From a virus, in IMG/VR virus record IMGVR_UViG_3300029266_002706, positions 1 through 38,662 of that record: 38,662 nucleotides of DNA; one strand, 5' to 3'. The position numbers and the translations under genes are program-made. The notes beneath the pieces were generated by a model. That model saw nothing but the letters and a program-made list of their open reading frames with translations, did no database searches and had not been told where the DNA came from. Every line of letters starts with the position of its first letter. Within the stretch, counting starts at the first letter, position 1. Of the stretch, positions 23,054 through 29,197 are shown piece by piece.

Positions 23054-23777
23054 CGGTCCTGCTCCTCATCCGCTCCGGGAAAACTCCGGTCCATCCGTTC
23101 TCGATCGATTCGTTCAGGCATTCGTCCGCCAGCGGCGGTGACAGCCCTTCAAGCTTTTTCGTGATCAGCTCCACGGCGCGGCCAGTGAGTTTGGCGCGCT
23201 TGGCCTTCCGGTGGTCGACGTAATCAGCCCACACCGATTCGGATACGTTCGGCGGACCAGGGGGACCACAGGGGGATGTTTCTGATTGGTTATCTGATTT
23301 GGTTAACTGATCTGTCGGAGATTTCTCCGGGGTAACCTCGGATTTTTCTCCGACCTTGCCCGGAGATTTCTCCGAGGTAAGTGGCTGCTTACTTCGGATA
23401 TTTCTCCGAGGTAGATCACCGCCCCGCGCCGCGCCGCTACCTCGGAGATTTTTCCGAGGTGCAGCGTCCGTCTGATTCCAGGTTTTCCCCTTCTCGGTCA
23501 GCGCCATCAGCGTGTAGGGGCCGCTGTTCGTCAGCGCCAGGAGACCCTTGTCTTGGAGCTGCTTCATGAGGCGGTACACCGTGTCGGGCTTATCGGTGAG
23601 CAGGGGCATCTCCTGCACCACCTTCCCCTTGGAGATGTGGTAGTAGATGACGCCGCCCTTGTCGGTCGGCTTGGCCCAGGAGGGCACTTCATACAGGAAC
23701 GCAAACAGCATGGCCTGCTGCGCGTTGAGGCCCCATTCAAGCGCCTTGTCCTGGTTGATGAAGATCGAGAACTGCAT
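22935..23777 (-). CDS. Replication initiator O-like protein
   Basis: A 280-residue protein. Start chosen at 23777 (MQFSIFINQDKALEWGLNAQ), with AGGA 6 nt upstream. Residues 1-105 form a winged-helix DNA-binding domain of replication initiators (GLNAQQAMLFAFLYEVPSWA, TVYRLMKQLQDKGLLALT). The middle (about 110-165) is disordered and is encoded by the iteron array. The C-terminal part (about 190-260), with VWADYVDHRKAKRAKLTGRA and LADECLNESIENGWTGVFPE, is the usual C-terminal domain of such initiators and probably contacts P. It is followed directly by P. Confidence 0.87.
   Translation of the reverse strand: MQFSIFINQDKALEWGLNAQQAMLFAFLYEVPSWAKPTDKGGVIYYHISKGKVVQEMPLLTDKPDTVYRLMKQLQDKGLLALTNSGPYTLMALTEKGKTWNQTDAAPRKNLRGSGAARGGDLPRRNIRSKQPLTSEKSPGKVGEKSEVTPEKSPTDQLTKSDNQSETSPCGPPGPPNVSESVWADYVDHRKAKRAKLTGRAVELITKKLEGLSPPLADECLNESIENGWTGVFPERMRSRTDENRSGHSSEGGRRTLGVAERVALANGLNPDGSPRTVNR
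23279..23461. repeat. Iteron array and AT-rich stretch: replication origin inside O
   Basis: Five copies of a 19-bp repeat related to CGGAGATTTCTCCGAGGTA start at 23316, 23339, 23361, 23395 and 23443; the copy at 23339 is the most divergent. Each holds a near-palindromic core (CGGAGA..TCTCCG). Downstream in the sense of O lies an AT-rich stretch (23279-23314). This matches lambda ori: iterons within O followed by an AT-rich unwinding region. Confidence 0.85.
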
Positions 23778-23785
23778 ATCGATTC

Positions 23786-24340
23786 CTACGCGGCGATCCG
23801 CCGCCGCTTCTCCGCCAGCACCCGCAACGCCTTGGCCACGTCCCGGCAACTGCCGCAATCCTCATCGAACGCCTGCGCGGCCGCCTCCAGCTCTTCGGGA
23901 ACCATGCCGTCGGCATCGCCCCTGGCAAGCCGGTAGCGCAGCTGGTCGGTCGCCGCGTCGTGCTCGGCATCCAGATTCAGCGCGTCCAGTAGCTCGCCCT
24001 CCCCCGGTTGCTGGCGGGGGAACAGCAGCACCCGGGCGGCGGCCCGGAACGGCTCGGGCAGCACCTCGATGAAATCGAGCGCGAGATCCAGCGGCAGCGT
24101 GGTTTCACCGGTGAGGCATTTTTCCAGGCGCTTGGCGGCCTGGCGCGGGTCATCGGGTGAGAGGCGTGGTCGTTGCTGGCGGCCGGCCCAGCGCTCCGCC
24201 AGATCGCCGGCCACCCGGGTCTGTATGCCGTTGCGGCTGTAGGCCATGACCCGCCACAGAGCCTCAAGCTTGGCGACGGCGCTTCCGCGCTCTTTAATGA
24301 CCTGGGGCACCTGCCCCAAGACCTTGTTGAGCTCATCCAT
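23786..24340 (-). CDS. Hypothetical protein in CII position
   Basis: A 184-residue helical protein, second gene after Cro. I chose the ATG at 24340; the frame could also start at the GTG one codon earlier, and GGGG lies upstream. Segments include NKVLGQVPQVIKERGSAVAK, LEKCLTGETTLPLDLALDFI, and a C-terminal helix CRDVAKALRVLAEKRRRIAA. Lambda encodes CII here, but no clear CII signature is visible. A regulatory role is possible by position only. Confidence 0.6.
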   Translation of the reverse strand: MDELNKVLGQVPQVIKERGSAVAKLEALWRVMAYSRNGIQTRVAGDLAERWAGRQQRPRLSPDDPRQAAKRLEKCLTGETTLPLDLALDFIEVLPEPFRAAARVLLFPRQQPGEGELLDALNLDAEHDAATDQLRYRLARGDADGMVPEELEAAAQAFDEDCGSCRDVAKALRVLAEKRRRIAA

Positions 24341-24358
24341 CACTATCCCCGCTTGACG

Positions 24359-24538
24359 CTAAGCGACTGAATCTTGGTCAGCTTTCAGCTGCCCATCGGT
24401 GAGAATCTGGATCTGGTACTGCCTGCCTTCCGGCACGCCCTCTTCCGGCCACTCCCGTACCGATTGATAACGGATACCCAGCGCGTCGGCCGTCTGTTGA
24501 ACACCACCGAAATAGCGGACGACATCGGACTTCTTCAT
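24359..24538 (-). CDS. cro: Cro-like repressor
   Basis: A 59-residue Cro protein. It starts MKKSDVVRYFGGVQQTADAL, and the helix-turn-helix QTADALGIRYQSVREW is followed by VPEGRQYQIQILTDGQL, a conserved ending of the family. GGGAG lies 6 nt before the ATG. It is the first gene of the leftward early operon, divergent from cI. Its recognition helix GIRYQSVREW is almost the same as GIKYQSVKGW in CI, so both should bind the operators upstream. Cro would repress cI transcription and later its own promoter. Confidence 0.93.
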   Translation of the reverse strand: MKKSDVVRYFGGVQQTADALGIRYQSVREWPEEGVPEGRQYQIQILTDGQLKADQDSVA

Positions 24539-24565
24539 GCCTGTCTCCCAATTAGATTAATCGGC

Positions 24566-24595
24566 ATTAAGGCATACCTTAACTATGAGAGTCAA
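24566..24595 (-). promoter_or_regulatory. pR-like promoter for cro and the replication operon
   Basis: Minus strand -35 TTGACT (24595-24590), 18-bp spacer and -10 CTTAAT (24571-24566). The operator at 24567-24582 covers the spacer and -10, so repressor binding would block polymerase. The expected transcript start is about 20 nt before the Cro ATG. Confidence 0.72.
24567..24582. promoter_or_regulatory. Operator OR1-like
   Basis: TTAAGGCATACCTTAA, a near-perfect palindrome over the cro promoter. Its reverse complement is identical to the operator at 27711-27726. Confidence 0.85.
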
Positions 24596-24601
24596 CGAAA
24601 A

Positions 24602-24617
24602 CAAAGGCATGCCTTTA
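24602..24617. promoter_or_regulatory. Operator OR2-like
   Basis: CAAAGGCATGCCTTTA keeps the palindromic AAGGCATGCCTT core. It partly overlaps the next operator and lies upstream of the likely cI promoter -10, well placed for activation by bound CI. Confidence 0.75.
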
Positions 24618-24630
24618 AGGCAAGCCTTTA
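24615..24630. promoter_or_regulatory. Operator OR3-like
   Basis: TTAAGGCAAGCCTTTA, immediately next to OR2 and touching the likely cI -10 element (24629-24634). Binding here would shut off cI transcription. Confidence 0.75.
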
Positions 24631-24641
24631 ATATCGCGGAA
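24629..24641 (+). promoter_or_regulatory. Putative pRM -10 for cI, leaderless transcript
   Basis: TAATAT at 24629-24634 lies 7 nt before the cI ATG, so transcription would begin at or next to the start codon. The -35 is poor, as expected for an activated promoter. Confidence 0.5.
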
Positions 24642-25358
24642 ATGAATGAGTATGCGGATCGAGTGAAAAAGCTGATGGTGGCCAGGGGCGTATCTGAGCG
24701 CGACATGCGCAGCGCCCTTGCGGACACCTGTGGCATCAAATATCAGTCAGTGAAGGGCTGGTTCGACGGCACCAGCAAGAGCATCACGGCGGGCAACCTC
24801 GCCAAGATTGCCCGCCGCTGGGGCGGAAACCTCGATTGGCTGATAACCGGGCAAGGGGATATGTTCGTCCCGGCGGGGTACTCCGAGGATGAGAGGGCCA
24901 GCTATCTTGTGACCGCCGCCTCTGGCCCATGGACGGACGATGTATCTCCAGGCCCCAGCGTGAGTGGGCAGATCCCGATCATCAGCTACGTCCAGGCTGG
25001 CGAGTTCTGTGAAGCTGAGGACCCCTTTGAGCCTGGGGACGCCGACGACTGGCTTCCGTTCCGGCCGCCGGGCGCGGGGCCGAGGGCCTATGCTCTCCGT
25101 GTCGAAGGGCCCAGCAATAAGCCCAAGATTCAGGACGGGGAGATCGTCATCGTTGATCCTGACCGCGCGCCAGATCCAGGGAAGTTCGTGGTGGCCAAGC
25201 GCCATTCGGATAGCAAGGTGACCCTTAAGCAGCTACAGTTCAGCGAGGGGGAGCCCTATCTCAAACCTGGGAATCCGGACTGGCCAGACCCCATCATCAA
25301 GGTCGATGGAGACTGGAGTGTGTGCGGGGTTGTGGTCGGAAAGTATGACCCTATGTAA
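24642..25358 (+). CDS. cI: CI-like repressor with S24 autocleavage domain
   Basis: A 238-residue phage repressor. I chose the ATG at 24642 (MNEYADRVKK) because earlier in-frame ATGs (24585, 24609) would place operators within the gene. Residues 5-70 are an HTH domain with GIKYQSVKGW as recognition helix; residues about 108-238 are a LexA/S24 domain. The cleavage site is probably A119-G120 (SYVQAGEF), the nucleophile Ser158 (VEGPSNKP) and the base Lys196 (VTLKQL). Ser is followed by Asn, where most relatives have Met. SOS-dependent self-cleavage would induce the prophage. The start is probably leaderless. Confidence 0.93.
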   Translation: MNEYADRVKKLMVARGVSERDMRSALADTCGIKYQSVKGWFDGTSKSITAGNLAKIARRWGGNLDWLITGQGDMFVPAGYSEDERASYLVTAASGPWTDDVSPGPSVSGQIPIISYVQAGEFCEAEDPFEPGDADDWLPFRPPGAGPRAYALRVEGPSNKPKIQDGEIVIVDPDRAPDPGKFVVAKRHSDSKVTLKQLQFSEGEPYLKPGNPDWPDPIIKVDGDWSVCGVVVGKYDPM

Positions 25359-25683
25359 ATTATTCCATAAAGTGCACTCCCTCTTCTCTAGCCTGCTCTC
25401 GCCAACGGGGAGAACTATCAAGTCAAAAATATCCATAGCTCAAAGCTATCAAAGGCATTGGCAATTGATTGCAAAAATACTTTAGCGGCTAAAAACAAGC
25501 GCTGCTCAGAATTCGTCGCCTAACCCATTGAAAATAAAAGGGTGATAGAAAAAAGTTCCTGGATGACTTCCTTTAAGCTTAAGAAAAGTGGTAAAAAATC
25601 ACTTCTGGCGCGATGGGGGCGCTAGAAACAACGATAAAGGACGTGCTATACATCGAGTACAGGCTTTACGAGCCTGGCTTCGC
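25359..25683. other. AT-richer intergenic region upstream of the IrrE-like moron
   Basis: About 325 bases without a credible gene, clearly richer in A and T than the surrounding phage. It contains a 6-bp inverted repeat CAGGCT-TTACG-AGCCTG (25662-25678) just before the promoter, which could be a regulator site. I see no convincing terminator for cI in it. Confidence 0.5.
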
Positions 25684-25712
25684 TTGACGGCTGCGCTGTA
25701 GTGCTGTATAAA
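25684..25712 (+). promoter_or_regulatory. Strong sigma-70-like promoter of the IrrE-like moron
   Basis: -35 TTGACG (25684-25689), 17-bp spacer, -10 TATAAA (25707-25712), 56 nt before the next ATG. No CI/Cro operator overlaps it, so it should be active in a lysogen. Confidence 0.78.
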
Positions 25713-25768
25713 GCGCGTCGCTCAAGCGTGTAGCTTAGCAATCGATATCTAAATATGAGGGGAGAATC

Positions 25769-25978
25769 ATGACGTCTCTACAGGCACCTGCCGTTCAACA
25801 ATTTGAACGTCGGTTCAGCGAACTGCGCGATCAGGGTCTCGTAGACATGAAGTTTTTTGTCGGCGAGGTCGGCGATGCGACCACGGAGGATTTCTGCGAA
25901 GAGTTCCTGCGGATGGACGAGCTTATCAAAGCTAACCAAAGCCGCCCCCTGAATTTTGGCGATTCCACCAAACGCTAA
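25769..25978 (+). CDS. Small partner of the IrrE-like protein
   Basis: A 69-residue acidic protein (MTSLQAPAVQQFERRFSELR, MKFFVGEVGDATTEDFCEEF, ending LNFGDSTKR) with GGGGAG 4 nt before the ATG. No family recognised. It is the first gene after the strong promoter and is followed by a terminator-like hairpin and the IrrE-like gene, so the two form an operon with partial readthrough. Small-plus-IrrE pairs act as regulator and protease in several mobile elements. Whether this pair works in that way is inference. Confidence 0.7.
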   Translation: MTSLQAPAVQQFERRFSELRDQGLVDMKFFVGEVGDATTEDFCEEFLRMDELIKANQSRPLNFGDSTKR

Positions 25979-25999
25979 AAACACAAGTTACCTGCGTCA

Positions 26000-26030
26000 G
26001 AGGCCCCTATACGGGGCCTCTTTCTTTATT
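26000..26030 (+). terminator. Intrinsic terminator/attenuator within the moron
   Basis: Perfect 8-bp stem (26000-26007 with 26013-26020), 5-base loop and a T-rich tract (26021-26030). It lies between the small gene and the IrrE-like gene and should lower expression of the latter. Confidence 0.82.
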
Positions 26031-26041
26031 GGGGAAGGGGC

Positions 26042-26659
26042 ATGAAGGCAACACAATTTATGGCACTGGCCGTTCTCGAGGCCAACAACATCCGTGAACT
26101 ATATGAACAATATAGCCTCCGCGGAGCCGATGATGAGGTCAGCATCGAAGATCTAAAAGACGTCATCTCGGAATATGTACCGATCAAAATTGAAGTGGAA
26201 GAGCTTGACTGGAACGCTCAGCGATACTGGGGGACGATTCAGCGCTTCGACGAATTGGCTCGTATATACGTGGCAATGCAGGGAGAAAAAGACGAGCCCG
26301 GCCGGCTTTCGTACTGCGAACAGCGATTCGTGGTTGCGAAAGAGATGGGCCACCTGGTAATAGACTCCCCCGATAACTTCACCGTCAACGCAGTGGATCT
26401 GGTAGAAGAGCTCTGCGCGCCCATGCTCGCCAAACTGGACGGCCGCCACCAGTTGCAAAGTGAATACATCACAGAGATATTCGCGATTGAGTGTTTGTTC
26501 CCTTACAACCGGCGTCAGGCGCACATCCAACAGATCCGGGATGGCTCCACTACCGCACTGGAGGTCGCGACCCACTTCCGAGTACCAGAGAAGCAAGTGC
26601 GTGTTGCTATGCACCCGGACTATGAGCAGGCCTGTCGGCACATTTATAAACTGCTTTAG
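26042..26659 (+). CDS. IrrE/ImmA-like protein with altered metal motif
   Basis: A 205-residue protein resembling the ImmA/IrrE metallopeptidase family. The segment YCEQRFVVAKEMGHLVIDSP (about residues 91-110) aligns with the zinc-binding helix normally HExxH, but here reads KEMGH, with Lys for the first His. A later EIFAIECLFP (about 146-155) corresponds to the conserved helix with the third ligand and the LLMP-like ending. A C-terminal region (IRDGSTTALEVATHFRVPEK) resembles the helix-turn-helix-like end of the family. The lost ligand suggests no protease activity, or a different one. It is followed by a terminator. Confidence 0.68.
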   Translation: MKATQFMALAVLEANNIRELYEQYSLRGADDEVSIEDLKDVISEYVPIKIEVEELDWNAQRYWGTIQRFDELARIYVAMQGEKDEPGRLSYCEQRFVVAKEMGHLVIDSPDNFTVNAVDLVEELCAPMLAKLDGRHQLQSEYITEIFAIECLFPYNRRQAHIQQIRDGSTTALEVATHFRVPEKQVRVAMHPDYEQACRHIYKLL

Positions 26660-26677
26660 TACCCCGCTCACACAGAG

Positions 26678-26700
26678 GCCCGCCCTTCCGCGGGCTTTTT
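26678..26700 (+). terminator. Intrinsic terminator after the IrrE-like gene
   Basis: 6-bp GC stem (26678-26683 with 26690-26695) and T5 run (26696-26700), 19 bases after the stop. It separates the moron from the convergent lipoprotein gene. Confidence 0.85.
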
Positions 26701-26710
26701 CATGCCTGCC

Positions 26711-27544
26711 CTACTCCGCGTTTCGCACCATCAGAGCCCGCACCCGTTCTTCCGCCGATGGACTGCGACAGGATACCCCTGTCGTTCCGGCAAGTGCCAG
26801 CCGACAAACACCTAGCTCGGCGGGCTCGCGGACAAAATATGGCGGGTAGTCCAGCCCCCTGGCGGGGAACTTGCTGTCGAGCGCCTGGCTGCAGCCTGCT
26901 ACCAATGAGTTGTTGGCTGGCTCAGATAGAGGGCGACAGTGAACCATAGCCCAAAGCTGCTCCCCAGATGGGATGCGCCAGCCGGCTGGATCTGTGGCGC
27001 TGAACTCGTCCTCTACCTCCGCATCTGGATACTCTGTGGGCTGCTCCAGGCACGTGGTGGCCCGCTCATCCCATGTCTGACCTTCACTGCATCGCTTCCA
27101 TTCCAGCCCGGCCGAGTGATCGATAACAACGCTAGGGTCGTCGGGCGACACCTGAAATATCCCCACCACTCCGGTTTTCGCCGGGTCTGTCTCCCTGCTG
27201 CCGGCCGTGGCGGTTACCGCGATGGTGTAGTTATGGCCCCACTCAGGGATCGTCCAGACCATTGGGCTATCGGCGTCCTGGATCCACTCGCTGTGGTCGT
27301 AGGCGGCGTAGTTCTCGACCTCCAGGGCGGGGTCGCTGGACACATAGACTTGGTAGGCATCGGCACCCGACACGCTATCCCAGGTCACTGTCACATGGTC
27401 GCCATCAGTCTGCGCGTCAAGATTCTGCGGAGCAGCCAACGGCGCCGCCGGCGACCCACAGTCTCCGCATGAGGCACCGCCGCCGCTGCCTCCGCCGCAG
27501 CCCGCCAGCACGATGGTCGCGGCAAAGATTGTTGTTCTGATCAT
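26711..27544 (-). CDS. Lipoprotein with Fn3 and DUF1566-like domains (moron)
   Basis: A 277-residue lipoprotein. Start chosen at 27544 (MIRTTIFAATIVLAGC), with GGAGGG 8 nt upstream; the signal peptide ends in lipobox LAGC, with Cys16 as the lipid site. A Gly/Ser/Cys linker follows, then an Fn3-like domain (PQNLDAQTDGDHVTVTWDSV, ADAYQVYVSS), then a DUF1566/Lcl-type region (IDHSAGLEWKRCSEGQTWDE, AGWRIPSGEQLWAMV). It should sit in the outer membrane or periplasm. It is not a structural phage gene. Possible roles are surface change or superinfection exclusion; neither can be shown here. Confidence 0.85.
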   Translation of the reverse strand: MIRTTIFAATIVLAGCGGGSGGGASCGDCGSPAAPLAAPQNLDAQTDGDHVTVTWDSVSGADAYQVYVSSDPALEVENYAAYDHSEWIQDADSPMVWTIPEWGHNYTIAVTATAGSRETDPAKTGVVGIFQVSPDDPSVVIDHSAGLEWKRCSEGQTWDERATTCLEQPTEYPDAEVEDEFSATDPAGWRIPSGEQLWAMVHCRPLSEPANNSLVAGCSQALDSKFPARGLDYPPYFVREPAELGVCRLALAGTTGVSCRSPSAEERVRALMVRNAE

Positions 27545-27576
27545 ATGAGCATCCCTCCATAGCATCCCATCCGGAC

Positions 27577-27604
27577 AGTATACCGGCCCACCCTGCCCGT
27601 TCAT
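27577..27604 (-). promoter_or_regulatory. Candidate promoter of the lipoprotein gene
   Basis: TATACT (27582-27577, minus strand) is a good -10; the -35 (ATGAAC-like, about 27599-27604) is weak. The transcript would start about 25 nt before the ATG. No operator overlaps it. Confidence 0.5.
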
Positions 27605-27642
27605 TTCCCATACCGCCACTGCCATCTGCGCGCCGGCCATCC

Positions 27643-27658
27643 GTGACCACATAGTCAC
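27643..27658. repeat. Inverted repeat GTGAC-N6-GTCAC
   Basis: A perfect 5-bp inverted repeat with a 6-base centre, just before the pL operators and upstream of the lipoprotein promoter. It could be a binding site for a regulator; no family can be named. Confidence 0.35.
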
Positions 27659-27664
27659 AAATAG

Positions 27665-27680
27665 TTCAGGAATGCCTTAC
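27665..27680. promoter_or_regulatory. Operator OL3-like (degenerate)
   Basis: TTCAGGAATGCCTTAC matches 13 of 16 positions of the perfect site at 27711-27726. The farthest and weakest of the three. Confidence 0.55.
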
Positions 27681-27686
27681 TTTAAG

Positions 27687-27702
27687 TTAAGGCACACCTT
27701 TA
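27687..27702. promoter_or_regulatory. Operator OL2-like
   Basis: TTAAGGCACACCTTTA overlaps the -35 of the pL-like promoter. Confidence 0.75.
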
Positions 27703-27727
27703 CTCTCCTTTTAAGGTATGCCTTAAT
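27699..27727 (+). promoter_or_regulatory. pL-like promoter for the integrase-side early operon
   Basis: -35 TTTACT (27699-27704), 17-bp spacer and -10 CTTAAT (27722-27727), the same -10 as the cro promoter. Operators cover both elements. Confidence 0.7.
27711..27726. promoter_or_regulatory. Operator OL1-like
   Basis: TTAAGGTATGCCTTAA, the exact reverse complement of the site over the cro promoter, 3 kb away. Covers spacer and -10 of the pL-like promoter. Confidence 0.85.
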
Positions 27728-27772
27728 ATACCCACGTTCATCAAACACAACGGCCGGAAAAGGGGAGGCCCA

Positions 27773-28147
27773 ATGACCCAATCAAAACAACAACCCGACG
27801 TCACCACGGCGCTGATGGATGCGCTGAATTACCTGCTGGAACAGACCGTGGACCAGCTTCTCGCCGACGGCGACGAGCTGAGCGAAGGCGAGCGGGCGGC
27901 ACGCGATAAAGCCATCTGTGCCCTGGCTGATGCCCACCAGGCCCGCCGCCATCCGAAGAAGGACCTGGTCGCCGACATTCATGAGATCGCCAGCGAGGCC
28001 GTGAGGCGCGAACCCGAAGCCCGGGTGCCGCGCGACCACTTCTTCATCGCTGCGCTCTCGGGACGCCTGCAGGCCGATCATCCAGCGGCCAGCGAGGCGG
28101 TGTTTGCAGTTATCAACGCCGATTGGGCCTGTGGAGGTGCAGCATGA
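27773..28147 (+). CDS. Hypothetical protein, first gene of the second early operon
   Basis: A 124-residue acidic helical protein (MTQSKQQPDVTTALMDALNY, LLEQTVDQLLADGDELSEGE) with GGGGAGG 4 nt before the ATG. It is the first gene after the pL-like promoter and will be made very early on induction. No family recognised. Lambda encodes N in this position, but the protein here is not short and Arg-rich, so there is no sign that it is an N-type antiterminator. Confidence 0.72.
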   Translation: MTQSKQQPDVTTALMDALNYLLEQTVDQLLADGDELSEGERAARDKAICALADAHQARRHPKKDLVADIHEIASEAVRREPEARVPRDHFFIAALSGRLQADHPAASEAVFAVINADWACGGAA

Positions 28148-28413
28148 GCGCCGACCTGCATCCCCTACTCCGCCGGCTGGAAGCCAAGAACCCGACGATG
28201 CGTCAGTCCATCTCGACGTTCCTGCTCGAAGCGCGCCACCGCGACCACCCCGCCGTGATTCGGCGGGGGTACGCCAACCGGATTATTGGCTACCTGGTCG
28301 CGCTGCTCGATGGCGGCGTGATCTCCACCCCTGAGTATCTCGACGCCATCGACGCCCTGGACGCGATCCAGGAGCAGATCACCAAGGACCGGCTGGAGGG
28401 CGCCATCTCATGA
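28144..28413 (+). CDS. Small hypothetical early protein
   Basis: An 89-residue protein (MSADLHPLLRRLEAKNPTMR, ANRIIGYLVALLDGGVISTP) starting in an ATGA overlap with the preceding stop. The C-terminus (EYLDAIDALDAIQEQITKDR) is helical. Similar genes occur in early operons of lambdoid phages; function unknown. Confidence 0.7.
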   Translation: MSADLHPLLRRLEAKNPTMRQSISTFLLEARHRDHPAVIRRGYANRIIGYLVALLDGGVISTPEYLDAIDALDAIQEQITKDRLEGAIS

Positions 28414-28604
28414 GCACGCAACCGACCACGCCGTACACGAAGCGCCGCCAGCAACAGCGGGTTAAGTCCCACATCGAGCGCTTCCTGGAGTCTGGCGGCC
28501 GCATCCGCCAGTTCACCCCCGACCACCGCGAGGTGCGCCGCCCCCGCATCGCTAACCGCGTGCAGCAGCGCCGGCTCGCACAAGCAGAACGGAGGACGTC
28601 ATGA
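28410..28604 (+). CDS. Small basic hypothetical protein
   Basis: A 64-residue very basic protein (KRRQQQRVKSHIERFLESGG, HREVRRPRIANRVQQRRLAQ). It starts in an ATGA overlap with the previous gene. The Arg/Gln content suggests nucleic acid binding. Being small, early and Arg-rich, it is a possible N-like candidate, but no specific motif supports that. Confidence 0.65.
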   Translation: MSTQPTTPYTKRRQQQRVKSHIERFLESGGRIRQFTPDHREVRRPRIANRVQQRRLAQAERRTS

Positions 28605-28762
28605 CCATGGCAACCCGAGTACCTGCCAATGCCGTTGGCCGCCAGTTGCTGGCGGACCACCAGGCCCGCCGCGACATGTTCATCAACGCCGCCGCCCGCC
28701 GGGCGCGACACCCGAACCGCGCGCAGCGGTTCTGGAAAGAATTCACACGACCGATGCGCTGA
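28601..28762 (+). CDS. Tiny basic hypothetical protein
   Basis: A 53-residue protein starting in an ATGA overlap (28601). The sequence reads MTMATRVPANAVGRQLLADH, then QARRDMFINAAARRARHPNR and a short WKEF-containing tail. It is one of three consecutive translationally coupled small basic genes. Function unknown. Confidence 0.62.
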   Translation: MTMATRVPANAVGRQLLADHQARRDMFINAAARRARHPNRAQRFWKEFTRPMR

Positions 28763-28821
28763 TTCGGTTGCTTTCCGGGGCTCCGGGCCCGGTGCTTTAT
28801 TCGATCTCGAGGGAGGGAGAT

Positions 28822-29163
28822 ATGGGCTTAGTGGAGGTGTGGCTCTGCGGAGAGTGTGACACCGAGTACGACGATCACCGTCCGGCCATGGAGTGCTGTG
28901 CGCCAGAGCCGTCGCTGCTGTTCAAGTGCCCGGATTGCGAGGCGGCTTATCCCGAAGAAGAAGGGGCGGAGAGCTGCTGCGGCGCCGCCGTGCAATGCCC
29001 TGTATGCCTGCGCGATCACAGCGGCGGGTCCATCGACGCGGTCGCTGTTGCCATCGCCGGCCACTGCCGGAGCTGCCGGCCGTATTACGACGTCGACCAG
29101 CAGCTCGTCATCGAGGCCCAGTTCGAAGAGCGGACGGGCGCATTCGTATCACTGAATAAGTAG
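28822..29163 (+). CDS. Cys-rich zinc-binding hypothetical protein
   Basis: A 113-residue protein; start chosen at 28822 (MGLVEVWLCGECDTEYDD) with GGGAGGGAG just upstream. Many cysteines in CxxC and CC patterns (CGEC, ECCAPEP, CPDC, SCCGAAVQCPVC, CRSC) indicate three or more zinc ribbons. It is the last of the first group of early genes before the antisense membrane protein. The role is unknown; small zinc proteins like this often bind host proteins or nucleic acid. Confidence 0.75.
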   Translation: MGLVEVWLCGECDTEYDDHRPAMECCAPEPSLLFKCPDCEAAYPEEEGAESCCGAAVQCPVCLRDHSGGSIDAVAVAIAGHCRSCRPYYDVDQQLVIEAQFEERTGAFVSLNK

Positions 29164-29197
29164 GGGCATCTGCATCATGCACAAGCAAATTCGCGAA

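Noticed and set aside
23316-23461. Short repeats that could suggest a CRISPR array
   Set aside because: Repeats are 19 bp with irregular short gaps and lie in the O gene; they are iterons. No cas gene is present.
28763-28821. GC-rich stretch before the Cys-rich zinc gene as a possible terminator
   Set aside because: The inverted repeat is imperfect and not followed by a clean T-run.
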